In this document: positions 16,338 through 23,950 of the stretch, piece after piece | How positions within the stretch are numbered: the stretch's first letter is position 1 | How the letters are laid out: each line of letters starts with the position of its first letter | Assembly (NCBI GenBank): GCA_937890335.1 | Contig: CALBXO010000667.1 | Coordinates: 1 to 39,479, forward strand | DNA length: 39,479 bases | Source: an uncultured Pseudomonadota bacterium | GTDB taxonomy: Bacteria; Myxococcota_A; Bradymonadia; Bradymonadales; GCA-2716585 | Reading direction: 5' to 3' | Position numbers and translations under genes: made by a program | Notes under the pieces: generated by a model | What the model saw: the letters and a program-made list of their open reading frames with translations, nothing else | What the model was told of the DNA's origin: nothing | The model's database searches: none

Positions 16338-16447
16338 GCGAGAAACGCAGTGAGCTCGTATCGGCAGGATCTTCCATGCTCGCTTGCAGCCCGTGACCAC
16401 CGGTGTCGCGCGAACTACATCGGCGCCTGCCAGACCGGAGTGCTCTC

Positions 16448-18145
16448 GTGAACGATCCGACGCCCTCTCCCTCCGCACCCGAGTCATCGACGCGGGCCAG
16501 ATCGTCCGTCGGCTCTGTGTTGGTCCACGCCGCGCTGGCGTTGCTGGTCGCGCTGGTGGCGTCGGTTGTCGTTGGTGCGCGGGGAATGGCCGCCATGGGC
16601 GCCGATCTGGACCCGGACGTCGGAAAGTGGGTCGCGCTCGTCAGTGCCCTGCTCGTCGTGGTTGCGCTTCCATTGGCTGTCGCCGCGAAGTTCTTTGGCC
16701 GTGTGGTGACCTCGCTTCGCGCGAGCGTCGTCTGGTCGATCTGCCTGGCCGTGTTTCTGATCGTGGCGATGCCGACGTCGACACGGGCGTCGTTGGCCGC
16801 CCACGGCGGCTGGCCAGCGGCACTGCTGGGCCAGGACCCGGAGCCGTTGCGGGCCACTGTGGATTCTCTCGCCGGATGGATTCCGCGGGCGGACCCACCG
16901 TCGTGGCCTTCCGGGGCGGCGACGGACGCGGGAACGCCTTTGACGGTGACGGGGCCGGACGCCGGGGTCGTCGTCCGTGGGCCTCTGGATGGGGGAGAAT
17001 CAGACGTCTCGGAGGTGGCCAACGCGCCCGTCGCCCCGCCGGACGTACCACCAACGGACGCGCCGCCCACGGCGGCGGAACTGTTCCGCCTCGCCGCGCC
17101 GAGCACCGTGGTGGTACCGGTCCGCACCAGCACCGACGGCGACGCTCCGCAGTCCAAGGCAATGAAGGCGTTTGGGCTCTCGCATGTGGCGGGGCATGGC
17201 AGCGGGTTCTTCGTCTCCGACGACGGTCTTTTTGTCACAAACTTCCACGTCCTGGGCAGAGCTGGGCAGGCGATGGTCCGCCTTCACGACGGGCGGGAGT
17301 TGACCCCGGTGACGGTCCTGGCGCGCGACGAGTCCAATGACCTTGTGTTGGCCAAGGTCGACGTCACCGGCGTGATTCCTGTCCAGTTGGCGGACGCCGA
17401 ACCGAATATCGGCGACCCGGTTGTCGCCATTGGGAGCCCACGCGGGCTCGATTTCACCATGACCCGTGGAATCGTCAGCGCAGTCCGCATGCGCGAAGAA
17501 ACCAGGATGATCCAGATCGATGCGACGATCGCACCGGGCTCGTCGGGAGGGCCGCTGTTCGCGGGTGACGGGGCGCTGCTTGGCGTCAACACCGAGACCC
17601 GTGGCGCCGGACTGAACATCGCCGTGCATGTCAGCCATGTGCGTGCACTGCTCAAGCTGCCCCGCCAGGAAGATGTGCTGGAGCGCTACGCCGAGGGCCT
17701 GAGGCTCAAGAAGCTGTCGGCCACGGGCGTCAAGCTGTTGCCGACCACCCGCGGCAACGCCGAGCGGTTCCTGGATCTGCTGGCGCAAAGCGTCGATGGC
17801 TGCCTGGCGACGCATCCGCCGCAGGGCGCAGAACCCCTGGTGGTGACGTTGCGCCTGGGCAAGGGGGGCCTTTTTGCGCGGCCGGTGGTGTCGAGCTCCG
17901 TGGGAGCGGCGTTCGACAAATGCGTGGGGGATGGAGGAATGGCGACGGTGATTGGATCGCAGTTGAAGGCAGCGCTCGATGGCAAGTTCGATGCGATGAG
18001 CAGAGTGACCGTCGTCTTTGAGGGGGCGCCCGGCCCGGGACACCTTTCACGAAGTGAACGAACATTGTTGCTCCAGGTGGTCGCCCACAACTGGACGGAC
18101 CCGAAGGTGGTGGCAGACGATGGCGAGACCGGAGAGGCTCCATGA
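16448..18145 (+). CDS. Membrane-anchored HtrA/trypsin-like serine protease
   Basis: The product is 565 residues from GTG 16448, with GGAG ending 7 bases upstream. Three hydrophobic segments lie at about residues 20-45, 58-82 and 92-112, followed by a Pro/Asp/Ala-rich linker to about 225. The protease core has an intact triad: His267 in TNFHV, Asp298 in ESNDLVLAK and Ser366 in PGSSGGPLF. No PDZ domain follows. Instead there is a C-terminal domain of about 150 residues (VVTLRLGKGGLFARPVVSSS, FDKCVGDGG) of unknown type, faintly like the C-terminal domains of AgmX/TonB-like proteins. It starts 110 bp after the ATPase gene on the same strand and overlaps the MOSC gene by ATGA. The topology (odd number of membrane segments, N-terminus inside) would place the protease in the periplasm. 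Confidence 0.85.
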   Translation: MNDPTPSPSAPESSTRARSSVGSVLVHAALALLVALVASVVVGARGMAAMGADLDPDVGKWVALVSALLVVVALPLAVAAKFFGRVVTSLRASVVWSICLAVFLIVAMPTSTRASLAAHGGWPAALLGQDPEPLRATVDSLAGWIPRADPPSWPSGAATDAGTPLTVTGPDAGVVVRGPLDGGESDVSEVANAPVAPPDVPPTDAPPTAAELFRLAAPSTVVVPVRTSTDGDAPQSKAMKAFGLSHVAGHGSGFFVSDDGLFVTNFHVLGRAGQAMVRLHDGRELTPVTVLARDESNDLVLAKVDVTGVIPVQLADAEPNIGDPVVAIGSPRGLDFTMTRGIVSAVRMREETRMIQIDATIAPGSSGGPLFAGDGALLGVNTETRGAGLNIAVHVSHVRALLKLPRQEDVLERYAEGLRLKKLSATGVKLLPTTRGNAERFLDLLAQSVDGCLATHPPQGAEPLVVTLRLGKGGLFARPVVSSSVGAAFDKCVGDGGMATVIGSQLKAALDGKFDAMSRVTVVFEGAPGPGHLSRSERTLLLQVVAHNWTDPKVVADDGETGEAP

Positions 18146-18696
18146 GCGATCGGACAATGGAAGAACTCGATCGAGGCCTGGACGGGATACGACAGGCACC
18201 CGCTGAGGCTGGCACCCTGTCGTACATCGTGCGGCGACCCGCCGTGGAACAGCGCGAGGTGGTCCAGGAGGGAATGCTGGACCTTGAGGAGGGCCTGGTG
18301 GGGGACAATTGGCTTCGTCGCGGGAGCCGCCGGACGGACAATGGGCTCGGGCACCCCGACCAGCAGCTCAACATCATGGGCATCCGCGCCGTGAAGCTCG
18401 TCGCCGGGAGCCGGGACCGGTGGGCGCTCGCCGGCGATCAACTCTACGTCGATCTCGACCTCAGCAAGGACAACCTGCCTGCGGGCACGCGGCTTGCGAT
18501 TGGCGAGGCGATCGTCGAGGTGACGGAGCTGCCGCATTTGGGGTGCAAGAAGTTCCAGGCCCGTTTTGGCACCGACGCAATGCGGTTTGTGAACTCTGAG
18601 GTGGGTCGGCAGCTGCGGCTGCGTGGGCTCAACGCCAAGGTGGTTCAGCCCGGGCGTGTGGCGGTTGGCGATGCAGTCACGCGGTTGGTGGACTGA
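18142..18696 (+). CDS. MOSC-domain protein
   Basis: The product is 184 residues, with its ATG overlapping the stop of the protease gene (ATGA). The MOSC pattern is present: a beta strand with GLVGDNWLRRGSRR, HPDQQLNIMGIRAVKLV, AGDQLYVDLDLS, LAIGEAIVEVTELPHLGC, KFQARFG and GDAV near the end. The conserved cysteine of MOSC sulfur carriers is there (HLGCKKF). MOSC domains are found at the C-terminus of molybdenum cofactor sulfurases and as stand-alone proteins of the YiiM type, which act on sulfur or reduce N-hydroxylated compounds. No molybdenum enzyme gene is nearby, so the substrate is unknown. It is cytoplasmic. Confidence 0.85.
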   Translation: MSDRTMEELDRGLDGIRQAPAEAGTLSYIVRRPAVEQREVVQEGMLDLEEGLVGDNWLRRGSRRTDNGLGHPDQQLNIMGIRAVKLVAGSRDRWALAGDQLYVDLDLSKDNLPAGTRLAIGEAIVEVTELPHLGCKKFQARFGTDAMRFVNSEVGRQLRLRGLNAKVVQPGRVAVGDAVTRLVD

Positions 18697-18780
18697 GTCG
18701 ATGGGTCTCAAGGGTGCCGATTGGCGGACTGACGTGCCGATTGCCTCCGCCGCATCTGCCCGAAGTCGCGCGAGACCTTC

Positions 18781-20334
18781 TCAGCGCAGCAGGCAGCGCC
18801 CTGTATCGCAGGCGAGCGGTGCACAGCAGTCGCTGTCCGTGATGCAGGAGGCGCAGATACCGTCCACGCAGGCCTGGTTGCCGCACTCGCGGCAGCTCTT
18901 GCACAGCCGCTCTTCCTCGATGGGTTCCCCGCAATTGTCCCCCGCACGCAAGACCGCCAGGTCGTGGTGGATGGTCATCTGACCCTCCAGGTTGACCCGT
19001 TGCGCGGCGACCGCGCCAAACAATTCAGTGTCCGACCTGAAATCCAGAGTGGCGTTCGGCGCTGCGATGTTGCCACCGATGGCGGTGGTTCCTCGTATGA
19101 ACGCCTGCTCGCCGCCAACGTAAAGCCGGGCGCGCCACGGTGCGGCGGCGTCTCCAAGGACGAAACCGCCGCCCAGCCGCAGGTCTCCGGCCACAAACAC
19201 ATCGACTTCCGCATTCGGACCGAGCTCGATACGGAGCTCGCCCGCCGTGGTCAGGTCCCCGCCGATGTACAGGGAGGTTCGCCCGTCGAGGCGCAGCGTC
19301 AGGCTGCCTTCGATGTCGACGCGGTCGAAGTAGAGCCTCCCGCAGGGTAGGTCCGCCTCCTGTTCGCCGAGCAGGTCCTGGAATTGCCCCACGGTGACTC
19401 CGGCCGCCAGGTTGTCGTTGGCCCCGGAAAAACGTGCCACGTGTCCGGCCACGTCGAGCCGGTCCTCTCCGCAATCGCAAGGCGGCGTCACGACGACGGC
19501 TTCGGTGGCGCGCGCGCCGAGCTGGACCGCCTCGGGGTGCGACCCCCGCGCGTCGGCTCCGTCGGGGGCGTGGTACGTGCCGTCCACTCGCACAGTGTTT
19601 CGCGAGCTGAGGTCGCCGTTGACCCAGGCGTCTCCGCGGATGAGGACGCCGGCGGTGGCGTGGGCGGGACCGGCGCTGTAGAGATCCTGACCCAGGGTCA
19701 GGGTCGAGCTTGTGTCGAGGCCGGGCGAGCCGCCCACAAAGGCGGAGCCGGTGGCGTCGATCTGCGACGGCGTGCGCAGACGCCCGTTGGTGGCAAAGCT
19801 GCCGCCGGCGCCACCGGGTTCAAACGGGCCCTGGTCGCTGTCGAACGCGTCCACGCGCAGGACGCTCTGGGGCAGCAGCTCTTCACAGCTACACAGCGCA
19901 AACCGAAACGCCACGCGCGCAAACTCGCCGTCGCAGAGGTTGGTCCCTTCTCCGTCGCAGAACTCCTCCCATGTCGCGGGAGGATCCGGCGCGTCCTCAT
20001 CGCCCAGGTCGTGCCCGGTGTCCGGCGTCGGGACATCGTCGCTGCCGTCGTCAAGGTTCGCGTCGACAGCGTCGACAACGTCGGCGGCCGCGTCGGTCGT
20101 CGTGTCGGGGCTGGCTTCAGAATCTGTGGGCGTGTCGGGTGCGTCCGCGCGTGCGCTGTCCTCGTTCGTGTCCGCTGCAGCGTCGTCGGCACCTACCCCG
20201 GCGGCGTCGCGCGGGGAGGTGTCCCCTGTGTCCGTCGCCGCCTGCCCAGGACCTGGCAGGTCCGTGGTTGCGGAACAGGCCGTAAGGGCGAGAAGCAGCG
20301 TAGCGGTCGCAAGCCAGCGGGGAACTGTGTTCAT
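18781..20334 (-). CDS. Surface lipoprotein with bactofilin/beta-helix-like domain and Cys-rich C-terminus
   Basis: The product is 517 residues from ATG 20334, with GGAG 8 bases upstream. The signal peptide MNTVPRWLATATLLLALTAC puts the lipid on Cys20. Residues 21 to about 125 are an extreme Asp/Ala/Thr spacer. A Cys-containing segment (WEEFCDGEGTNLCDGEFARV) follows, then from about 170 to 450 a series of short beta-strand repeats with gD/dG turns (SLYIGGDLTTAGELRIELG, NGDLSSRNTVRVDG), like bactofilin or polymer-forming right-handed beta-helix proteins. The C-terminal 50 residues have ten or so Cys (CKSCRECGNQACVDGICASC), as in many myxobacterial surface proteins. No enzyme motif is seen; a structural or adhesive role is likely. 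The frame is open upstream of the ATG, but the lipoprotein signal fixes the start. Confidence 0.8.
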   Translation of the reverse strand: MNTVPRWLATATLLLALTACSATTDLPGPGQAATDTGDTSPRDAAGVGADDAAADTNEDSARADAPDTPTDSEASPDTTTDAAADVVDAVDANLDDGSDDVPTPDTGHDLGDEDAPDPPATWEEFCDGEGTNLCDGEFARVAFRFALCSCEELLPQSVLRVDAFDSDQGPFEPGGAGGSFATNGRLRTPSQIDATGSAFVGGSPGLDTSSTLTLGQDLYSAGPAHATAGVLIRGDAWVNGDLSSRNTVRVDGTYHAPDGADARGSHPEAVQLGARATEAVVVTPPCDCGEDRLDVAGHVARFSGANDNLAAGVTVGQFQDLLGEQEADLPCGRLYFDRVDIEGSLTLRLDGRTSLYIGGDLTTAGELRIELGPNAEVDVFVAGDLRLGGGFVLGDAAAPWRARLYVGGEQAFIRGTTAIGGNIAAPNATLDFRSDTELFGAVAAQRVNLEGQMTIHHDLAVLRAGDNCGEPIEEERLCKSCRECGNQACVDGICASCITDSDCCAPLACDTGRCLLR

Positions 20335-20392
20335 GGAAGACTCCGGCGTTTGAATACCCATCGGCGTTTGGGCGCTCCGGTCGGAATGTTGG

Positions 20393-20761
20393 TCAGGTCG
20401 CGCGCGGGGCGTCGCTGGGCAAGGCGGCCATCCGCCGCTCGCGAAAGAACAGAAAGAGGGGGAACATGAACGCGACCGCGATGCCGCTCGAGAGGACCAG
20501 GTAGACCACCGGCCACCAGGGGTGCATGCCCAGGCGTCGAGACTCGGCAAACACGAGCACGAGGCCCACAGTCGTCACGACCAGAACGTCGAGGGTGATC
20601 GAGGCGGAGGCGTGTGTCGCGAACGCATCAAGCCAAAACGCTCCGAACGATTTGTCCCCACCGTCCCCGTCCATCATCCAGGCGATGTTCTGCCACCACG
20701 TCAGCCCGACGCCGAGGGCGCTCAGGACCAGGTAGATGGCCTGACGAATGGTTGTGTTCAT
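20393..20761 (-). CDS. Small four-helix membrane protein, DUF2834-like
   Basis: The product is 122 residues from ATG 20761, with GGAG 5 bases upstream. Hydrophobic segments lie at about 7-28, 55-73 and 83-106, plus a weaker one around the GAFWLDAFATHAS stretch. The patterns TWWQNIAWMM, FWLDAFATHASASITLDVLV and the late FPLFLFFRERR match uncharacterised DUF2834 proteins as I remember them. The function of that family is unknown. The lipoprotein gene follows 58 bp later on the same strand, so they may share a transcript. It is divergent from the exported dikinase-like gene. Confidence 0.75.
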   Translation of the reverse strand: MNTTIRQAIYLVLSALGVGLTWWQNIAWMMDGDGGDKSFGAFWLDAFATHASASITLDVLVVTTVGLVLVFAESRRLGMHPWWPVVYLVLSSGIAVAFMFPLFLFFRERRMAALPSDAPRAT

Positions 20762-20887
20762 GGCAACTCCGTGGCGATCCTCCATGTGTACCGCTCGGTC
20801 CGCTCGTCGTCTACCGCGCGCGTGGTGCGAAGGATCGTGTGGCCGGCGGGTACTCAATACCGTAGGTTGCAGCGGCGGTGGTTTCGG

Positions 20888-23074
20888 GTGGGTGAGACGG
20901 TGTTCCGATGGGCTGGTACAGCGGTGGGTGTTCTCCTGGTGTGTACCGGCGCGTGCAGCGACGGTACCCCTCGGGCCCTGAGCGACGCGCCTGACTCGGG
21001 ACTGCCCGACGCGGAGGTTGCGGACGACCTCGCCGCGGACCAGCCGCCGGGTTTCGCCTACCGGTTGGAAGACGGTGCCGCGCTGGAGGCACTCGCCGTG
21101 GGCGACCTGTCGGTCAAGTATCTGGCCGCCTTGGAGCCGGGGTCCCAGCCCGTGCCCGTGGACCGGGCTTGTGTGTTCCAGGACATGCATGACGCGTCCT
21201 GGCATCTGGAGTTTCTCACTGCGTTTCCGGGGTTCGCGGGCCTGGACCTGGAGACGTACCTGAGCCTGGTCCTGCGCCGGAGGACGAGGACGCTCTATGG
21301 CGGCGCCGTTCGCCTGTGGCCGGATGCGCAGCACCCTACCACCGGGGTGGCGGGCGTGTTCTCCTTCAGTGTCTATGCGGACGAACCGGTGGAGGACAGG
21401 CTCACGGTAGGCGACGTGGTTGAGGTGCATGCCCGGCTGTCGGGTTGTGTCGGATTCGCAGAGCAGCTCGTCTTTGTGGCCGAGGGGCCTCTGCAGGCGG
21501 CGCTGCTTGCCGACGAGGCCGAGGCGTTTGCTGCGGCGGGGATCGTCGCCACGGACGCGGCGGCCCTGGCCGGCGCTGGGGTTGAGGTCTACAGCGAGGG
21601 CACGGGGTACGGCACGCTCGTGATTGCGCAGAGCACGGCGGGCCTGGAGGTGGGATTGCGGGACGTATTGGTGCTGGAGCACGCCCCAAACGACATCGGC
21701 ATCGTCGCTGGCCTGATCACCTCCCAGCCACAGTCCCTGCACAGCCATGTGAACCTGCGTCTTGGTGAGAAAGGCATCCCCAACGCCCGGTTGCCGGGGG
21801 CGCGCGAGCGCGGGGAGCTGCGGGCGCTGGAAGGTGCGCTTGTCCGTATCCGCGCTGACGCTGACGGTGTTGAGGTTGTGGCGGCAGGTGTGGAGGAGGC
21901 GGAGGCTTTCTGGGCGCGCAGCCGCCCCGATGTGGGACAGCCGCAGGCCGACCTCTCCGCCACGCAGCTGGGTGCGTACGGGGAGGCGAGTGAGGTGGCG
22001 GCCGACGTCTACGGGGTCAAGGCGGCCAACAGCGCCGAGTTGTGCCGCGCGTTTGGGCCTGACGAGGCGCCCTGCGGCTTTGGCGTCCCGTTCTCCGCCT
22101 ACCGGGCGCACCTGGACGCGCATGGCGTCGAGCCGCTCATTGCGGCGTTCCTGTCGGACCCGCGTCGGCACACCGATCCGCAGTGGCGCCGCGGGGCATT
22201 GGACGACATCCGCGACGCGATCCGCGACGGCGCGGTCGACCCGGCTTTGTTGGCCAGCATCGAGGTGCAGATCCGAGGTTGGCTTGGACCGGAGGCCGAG
22301 ACGACACGGCTTCGGTTCCGCAGCAGCACCAACGTGGAGGACCTGGAGGCGCTGACTGGCGCGGGTCTTTACGACTCGCGGAGCGGCTGCTTGGGAGACG
22401 ATCTGGACGGGGACGACGCCGGGCCGTCTCGGTGCCTGTCGGACCGGGAGGCCGTCGCGCTGCGGCAACTCCGCGACGACAGCCGCAGGGAGCTGGACGC
22501 GCATCCAGAGCGGACGTGGCTTGAGGTTCGCATCGCAGACCTGGAGAGCGATCTGTCCGAGGAGAAACCAATCGCTCGGGCGCTGCCCCGTGTCTGGCGC
22601 AGCCTATGGAACGACCGTGCCTGGATCGAGCGCGACTACTACGGGATCGACCATCACCTGGCGTTCATGGGTGTCGCAGTGAATCCGTCGTTTGTGCTCG
22701 AGCAGCTGGACGCCGTCATTGTGACCAACCTGGACGCGGACCCCCGCGGTCCGCTGTACCGGGTCGTGACCCAGGCGGCGCCGGACAGTGTCGTCCGGCC
22801 CGACAATCCTGGGGCGATCGCCGAGGTGCGCACAGTGCGGAGGGGTTCCGATGGCCTCGTAGACGACATGCGCTGGGTGGACTCCACCGCGGGGGCGGAC
22901 CTGTGGGGCGAGGACTTTGCCGTGTTGATGGATCTCGTGTTTCGCGTTCACGACCACTTTGGGGCGGCGGTGTACGAAGATCTCGGGCTCGCCTTCGATC
23001 TGGAGGTGAAGCGCACGGACGACGGGCGTGTGGTGGTCAAGCAGATTCGGCCGTACCTGGTGGAGGGACCATGA
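20888..23074 (+). CDS. Exported lipoprotein with a PEP synthase / pyruvate phosphate dikinase N-terminal (ATP-grasp) domain
   Basis: The product is 728 residues if started at GTG 20888; GTG 20900 is the alternative. A short basic start, the hydrophobic AGTAVGVLLV and the lipobox TGAC give a lipoprotein signal, followed by an Asp-rich spacer. The middle part (about 50-380) is unrecognised and ends with AAFL. The C-terminal third carries the dikinase N-domain signatures: RFRSSTNVEDLEALTGAGLY (the RSS-x-x-EDL loop), an acidic DLEVKR and the ending VKQIRPYL, equivalent to the QxRP end of the ATP-binding domain. The phosphohistidine and PEP-binding domains are missing. An ATP-grasp fold outside the cytoplasm is odd, so it may bind something other than ATP. 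A TAGGTT -10-like hexamer lies at 20863-20868. Translation is coupled to the next lipoprotein by ATGA. Confidence 0.78.
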   Translation: MGETVFRWAGTAVGVLLVCTGACSDGTPRALSDAPDSGLPDAEVADDLAADQPPGFAYRLEDGAALEALAVGDLSVKYLAALEPGSQPVPVDRACVFQDMHDASWHLEFLTAFPGFAGLDLETYLSLVLRRRTRTLYGGAVRLWPDAQHPTTGVAGVFSFSVYADEPVEDRLTVGDVVEVHARLSGCVGFAEQLVFVAEGPLQAALLADEAEAFAAAGIVATDAAALAGAGVEVYSEGTGYGTLVIAQSTAGLEVGLRDVLVLEHAPNDIGIVAGLITSQPQSLHSHVNLRLGEKGIPNARLPGARERGELRALEGALVRIRADADGVEVVAAGVEEAEAFWARSRPDVGQPQADLSATQLGAYGEASEVAADVYGVKAANSAELCRAFGPDEAPCGFGVPFSAYRAHLDAHGVEPLIAAFLSDPRRHTDPQWRRGALDDIRDAIRDGAVDPALLASIEVQIRGWLGPEAETTRLRFRSSTNVEDLEALTGAGLYDSRSGCLGDDLDGDDAGPSRCLSDREAVALRQLRDDSRRELDAHPERTWLEVRIADLESDLSEEKPIARALPRVWRSLWNDRAWIERDYYGIDHHLAFMGVAVNPSFVLEQLDAVIVTNLDADPRGPLYRVVTQAAPDSVVRPDNPGAIAEVRTVRRGSDGLVDDMRWVDSTAGADLWGEDFAVLMDLVFRVHDHFGAAVYEDLGLAFDLEVKRTDDGRVVVKQIRPYLVEGP

Positions 23075-23847
23075 GACTCAAATGGATGGCGGTGCTGGCG
23101 GTGCTGGCGATCTCCGCGGGGTGCCTGGAGAACGAGTGCGCCGAGTGCCGGGACGAGAAGTGCGCGGACCTCGTCTCCTATTGCCAGGACGAACCCGGCT
23201 GCGGATGCATGGCCGATTGCCTCGGCGACAAAGGCATTCCCGGCGTCTCGGCGTGCCTCACCAGCTGCGGCCTGGGTCAGAGGCCCGCGGCGTTTGTGCT
23301 GGTGGAGGAGTGCGTGGCCGTGGCCTGCCCCGATGTCGACGAGTGCAACACCCCCAACAACTACACGCCGCCCGAACAGCTGACCGGCGGCGGCGAGCCC
23401 GGCGACATCTCCGGCGGTGATCTGCCGGACTGCGAATTCGACAGCAGTCTGACCTTCCGCCCCGACAGCGGCGAAATCCAGCTTCAGAGCGCAGACGGGG
23501 AGGTCTGCGTGCACATTCGCCGGACAAACCAGGGCGCCGGCAACCTCGCCAACACCAGCTGGGGCTTGACGGAGATCTGGGTTGGGCCCGCGGGCGGCGT
23601 GGCGCGGGTGGAGGCGGGAGACGACCTCTGCTGGTACTCGAGCCACCACAACTTTCGCGACCTCGCCCATGTCTGGACCGGGCGCCGCCGCCACGCGGTG
23701 CAACTGCTGGAGGACGGCCACGGCGGCGCGCGCAAGTACAGCCTCTACACCTTCGAGACCGGGCCGCTGGACGGCAGCTGTCCGCCGCTGGCCGAGGGTG
23801 GCAACCCCATCGGCGACGTGATCGAGCTGTTTCCGGTGACGCCGTGA
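23071..23847 (+). CDS. Cysteine-rich lipoprotein of unknown function
   Basis: The product is 258 residues. The ATG overlaps the TGA of the preceding gene, so the two are translated together. The signal peptide ends ISAGC, with lipidated Cys18. Residues 19-95 hold 14 or so cysteines (ECAECRDEKCADL, CGCMADCLG, CLTSCGLG), a dense disulfide module. A Gly/Asp linker leads to a second, beta-rich domain (about 125-258: FDSSLTFRPDSGEIQLQ, LTEIWVGPAGG, YSLYTFETGPLDG). No family was recognised. It is likely an outer-membrane or surface partner of the dikinase-like lipoprotein. Confidence 0.8.
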   Translation: MRLKWMAVLAVLAISAGCLENECAECRDEKCADLVSYCQDEPGCGCMADCLGDKGIPGVSACLTSCGLGQRPAAFVLVEECVAVACPDVDECNTPNNYTPPEQLTGGGEPGDISGGDLPDCEFDSSLTFRPDSGEIQLQSADGEVCVHIRRTNQGAGNLANTSWGLTEIWVGPAGGVARVEAGDDLCWYSSHHNFRDLAHVWTGRRRHAVQLLEDGHGGARKYSLYTFETGPLDGSCPPLAEGGNPIGDVIELFPVTP

Positions 23848-23950
23848 TTCCCGCGGCGTGGATTAAGGGTCGATTTAGCCCAGACGCTGGGGCCGGCCCC
23901 CTACAATGGCGCGCGCTCACCGGGCACCCCGGTCACGCAGCGAGGTCGCC

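Noticed and set aside
20522..20887. N-terminal extension of the dikinase-like gene back to 20522
   Set aside because: It would overlap the divergent small membrane protein gene entirely and place the lipoprotein signal 120 residues inside the protein.
23902..23907. TACAAT as the -10 of the pectate lyase gene
   Set aside because: The hexamer is good but no -35 lies at 16-18 bp; the upstream sequence is a GC palindrome. Mentioned in the gene entry only.
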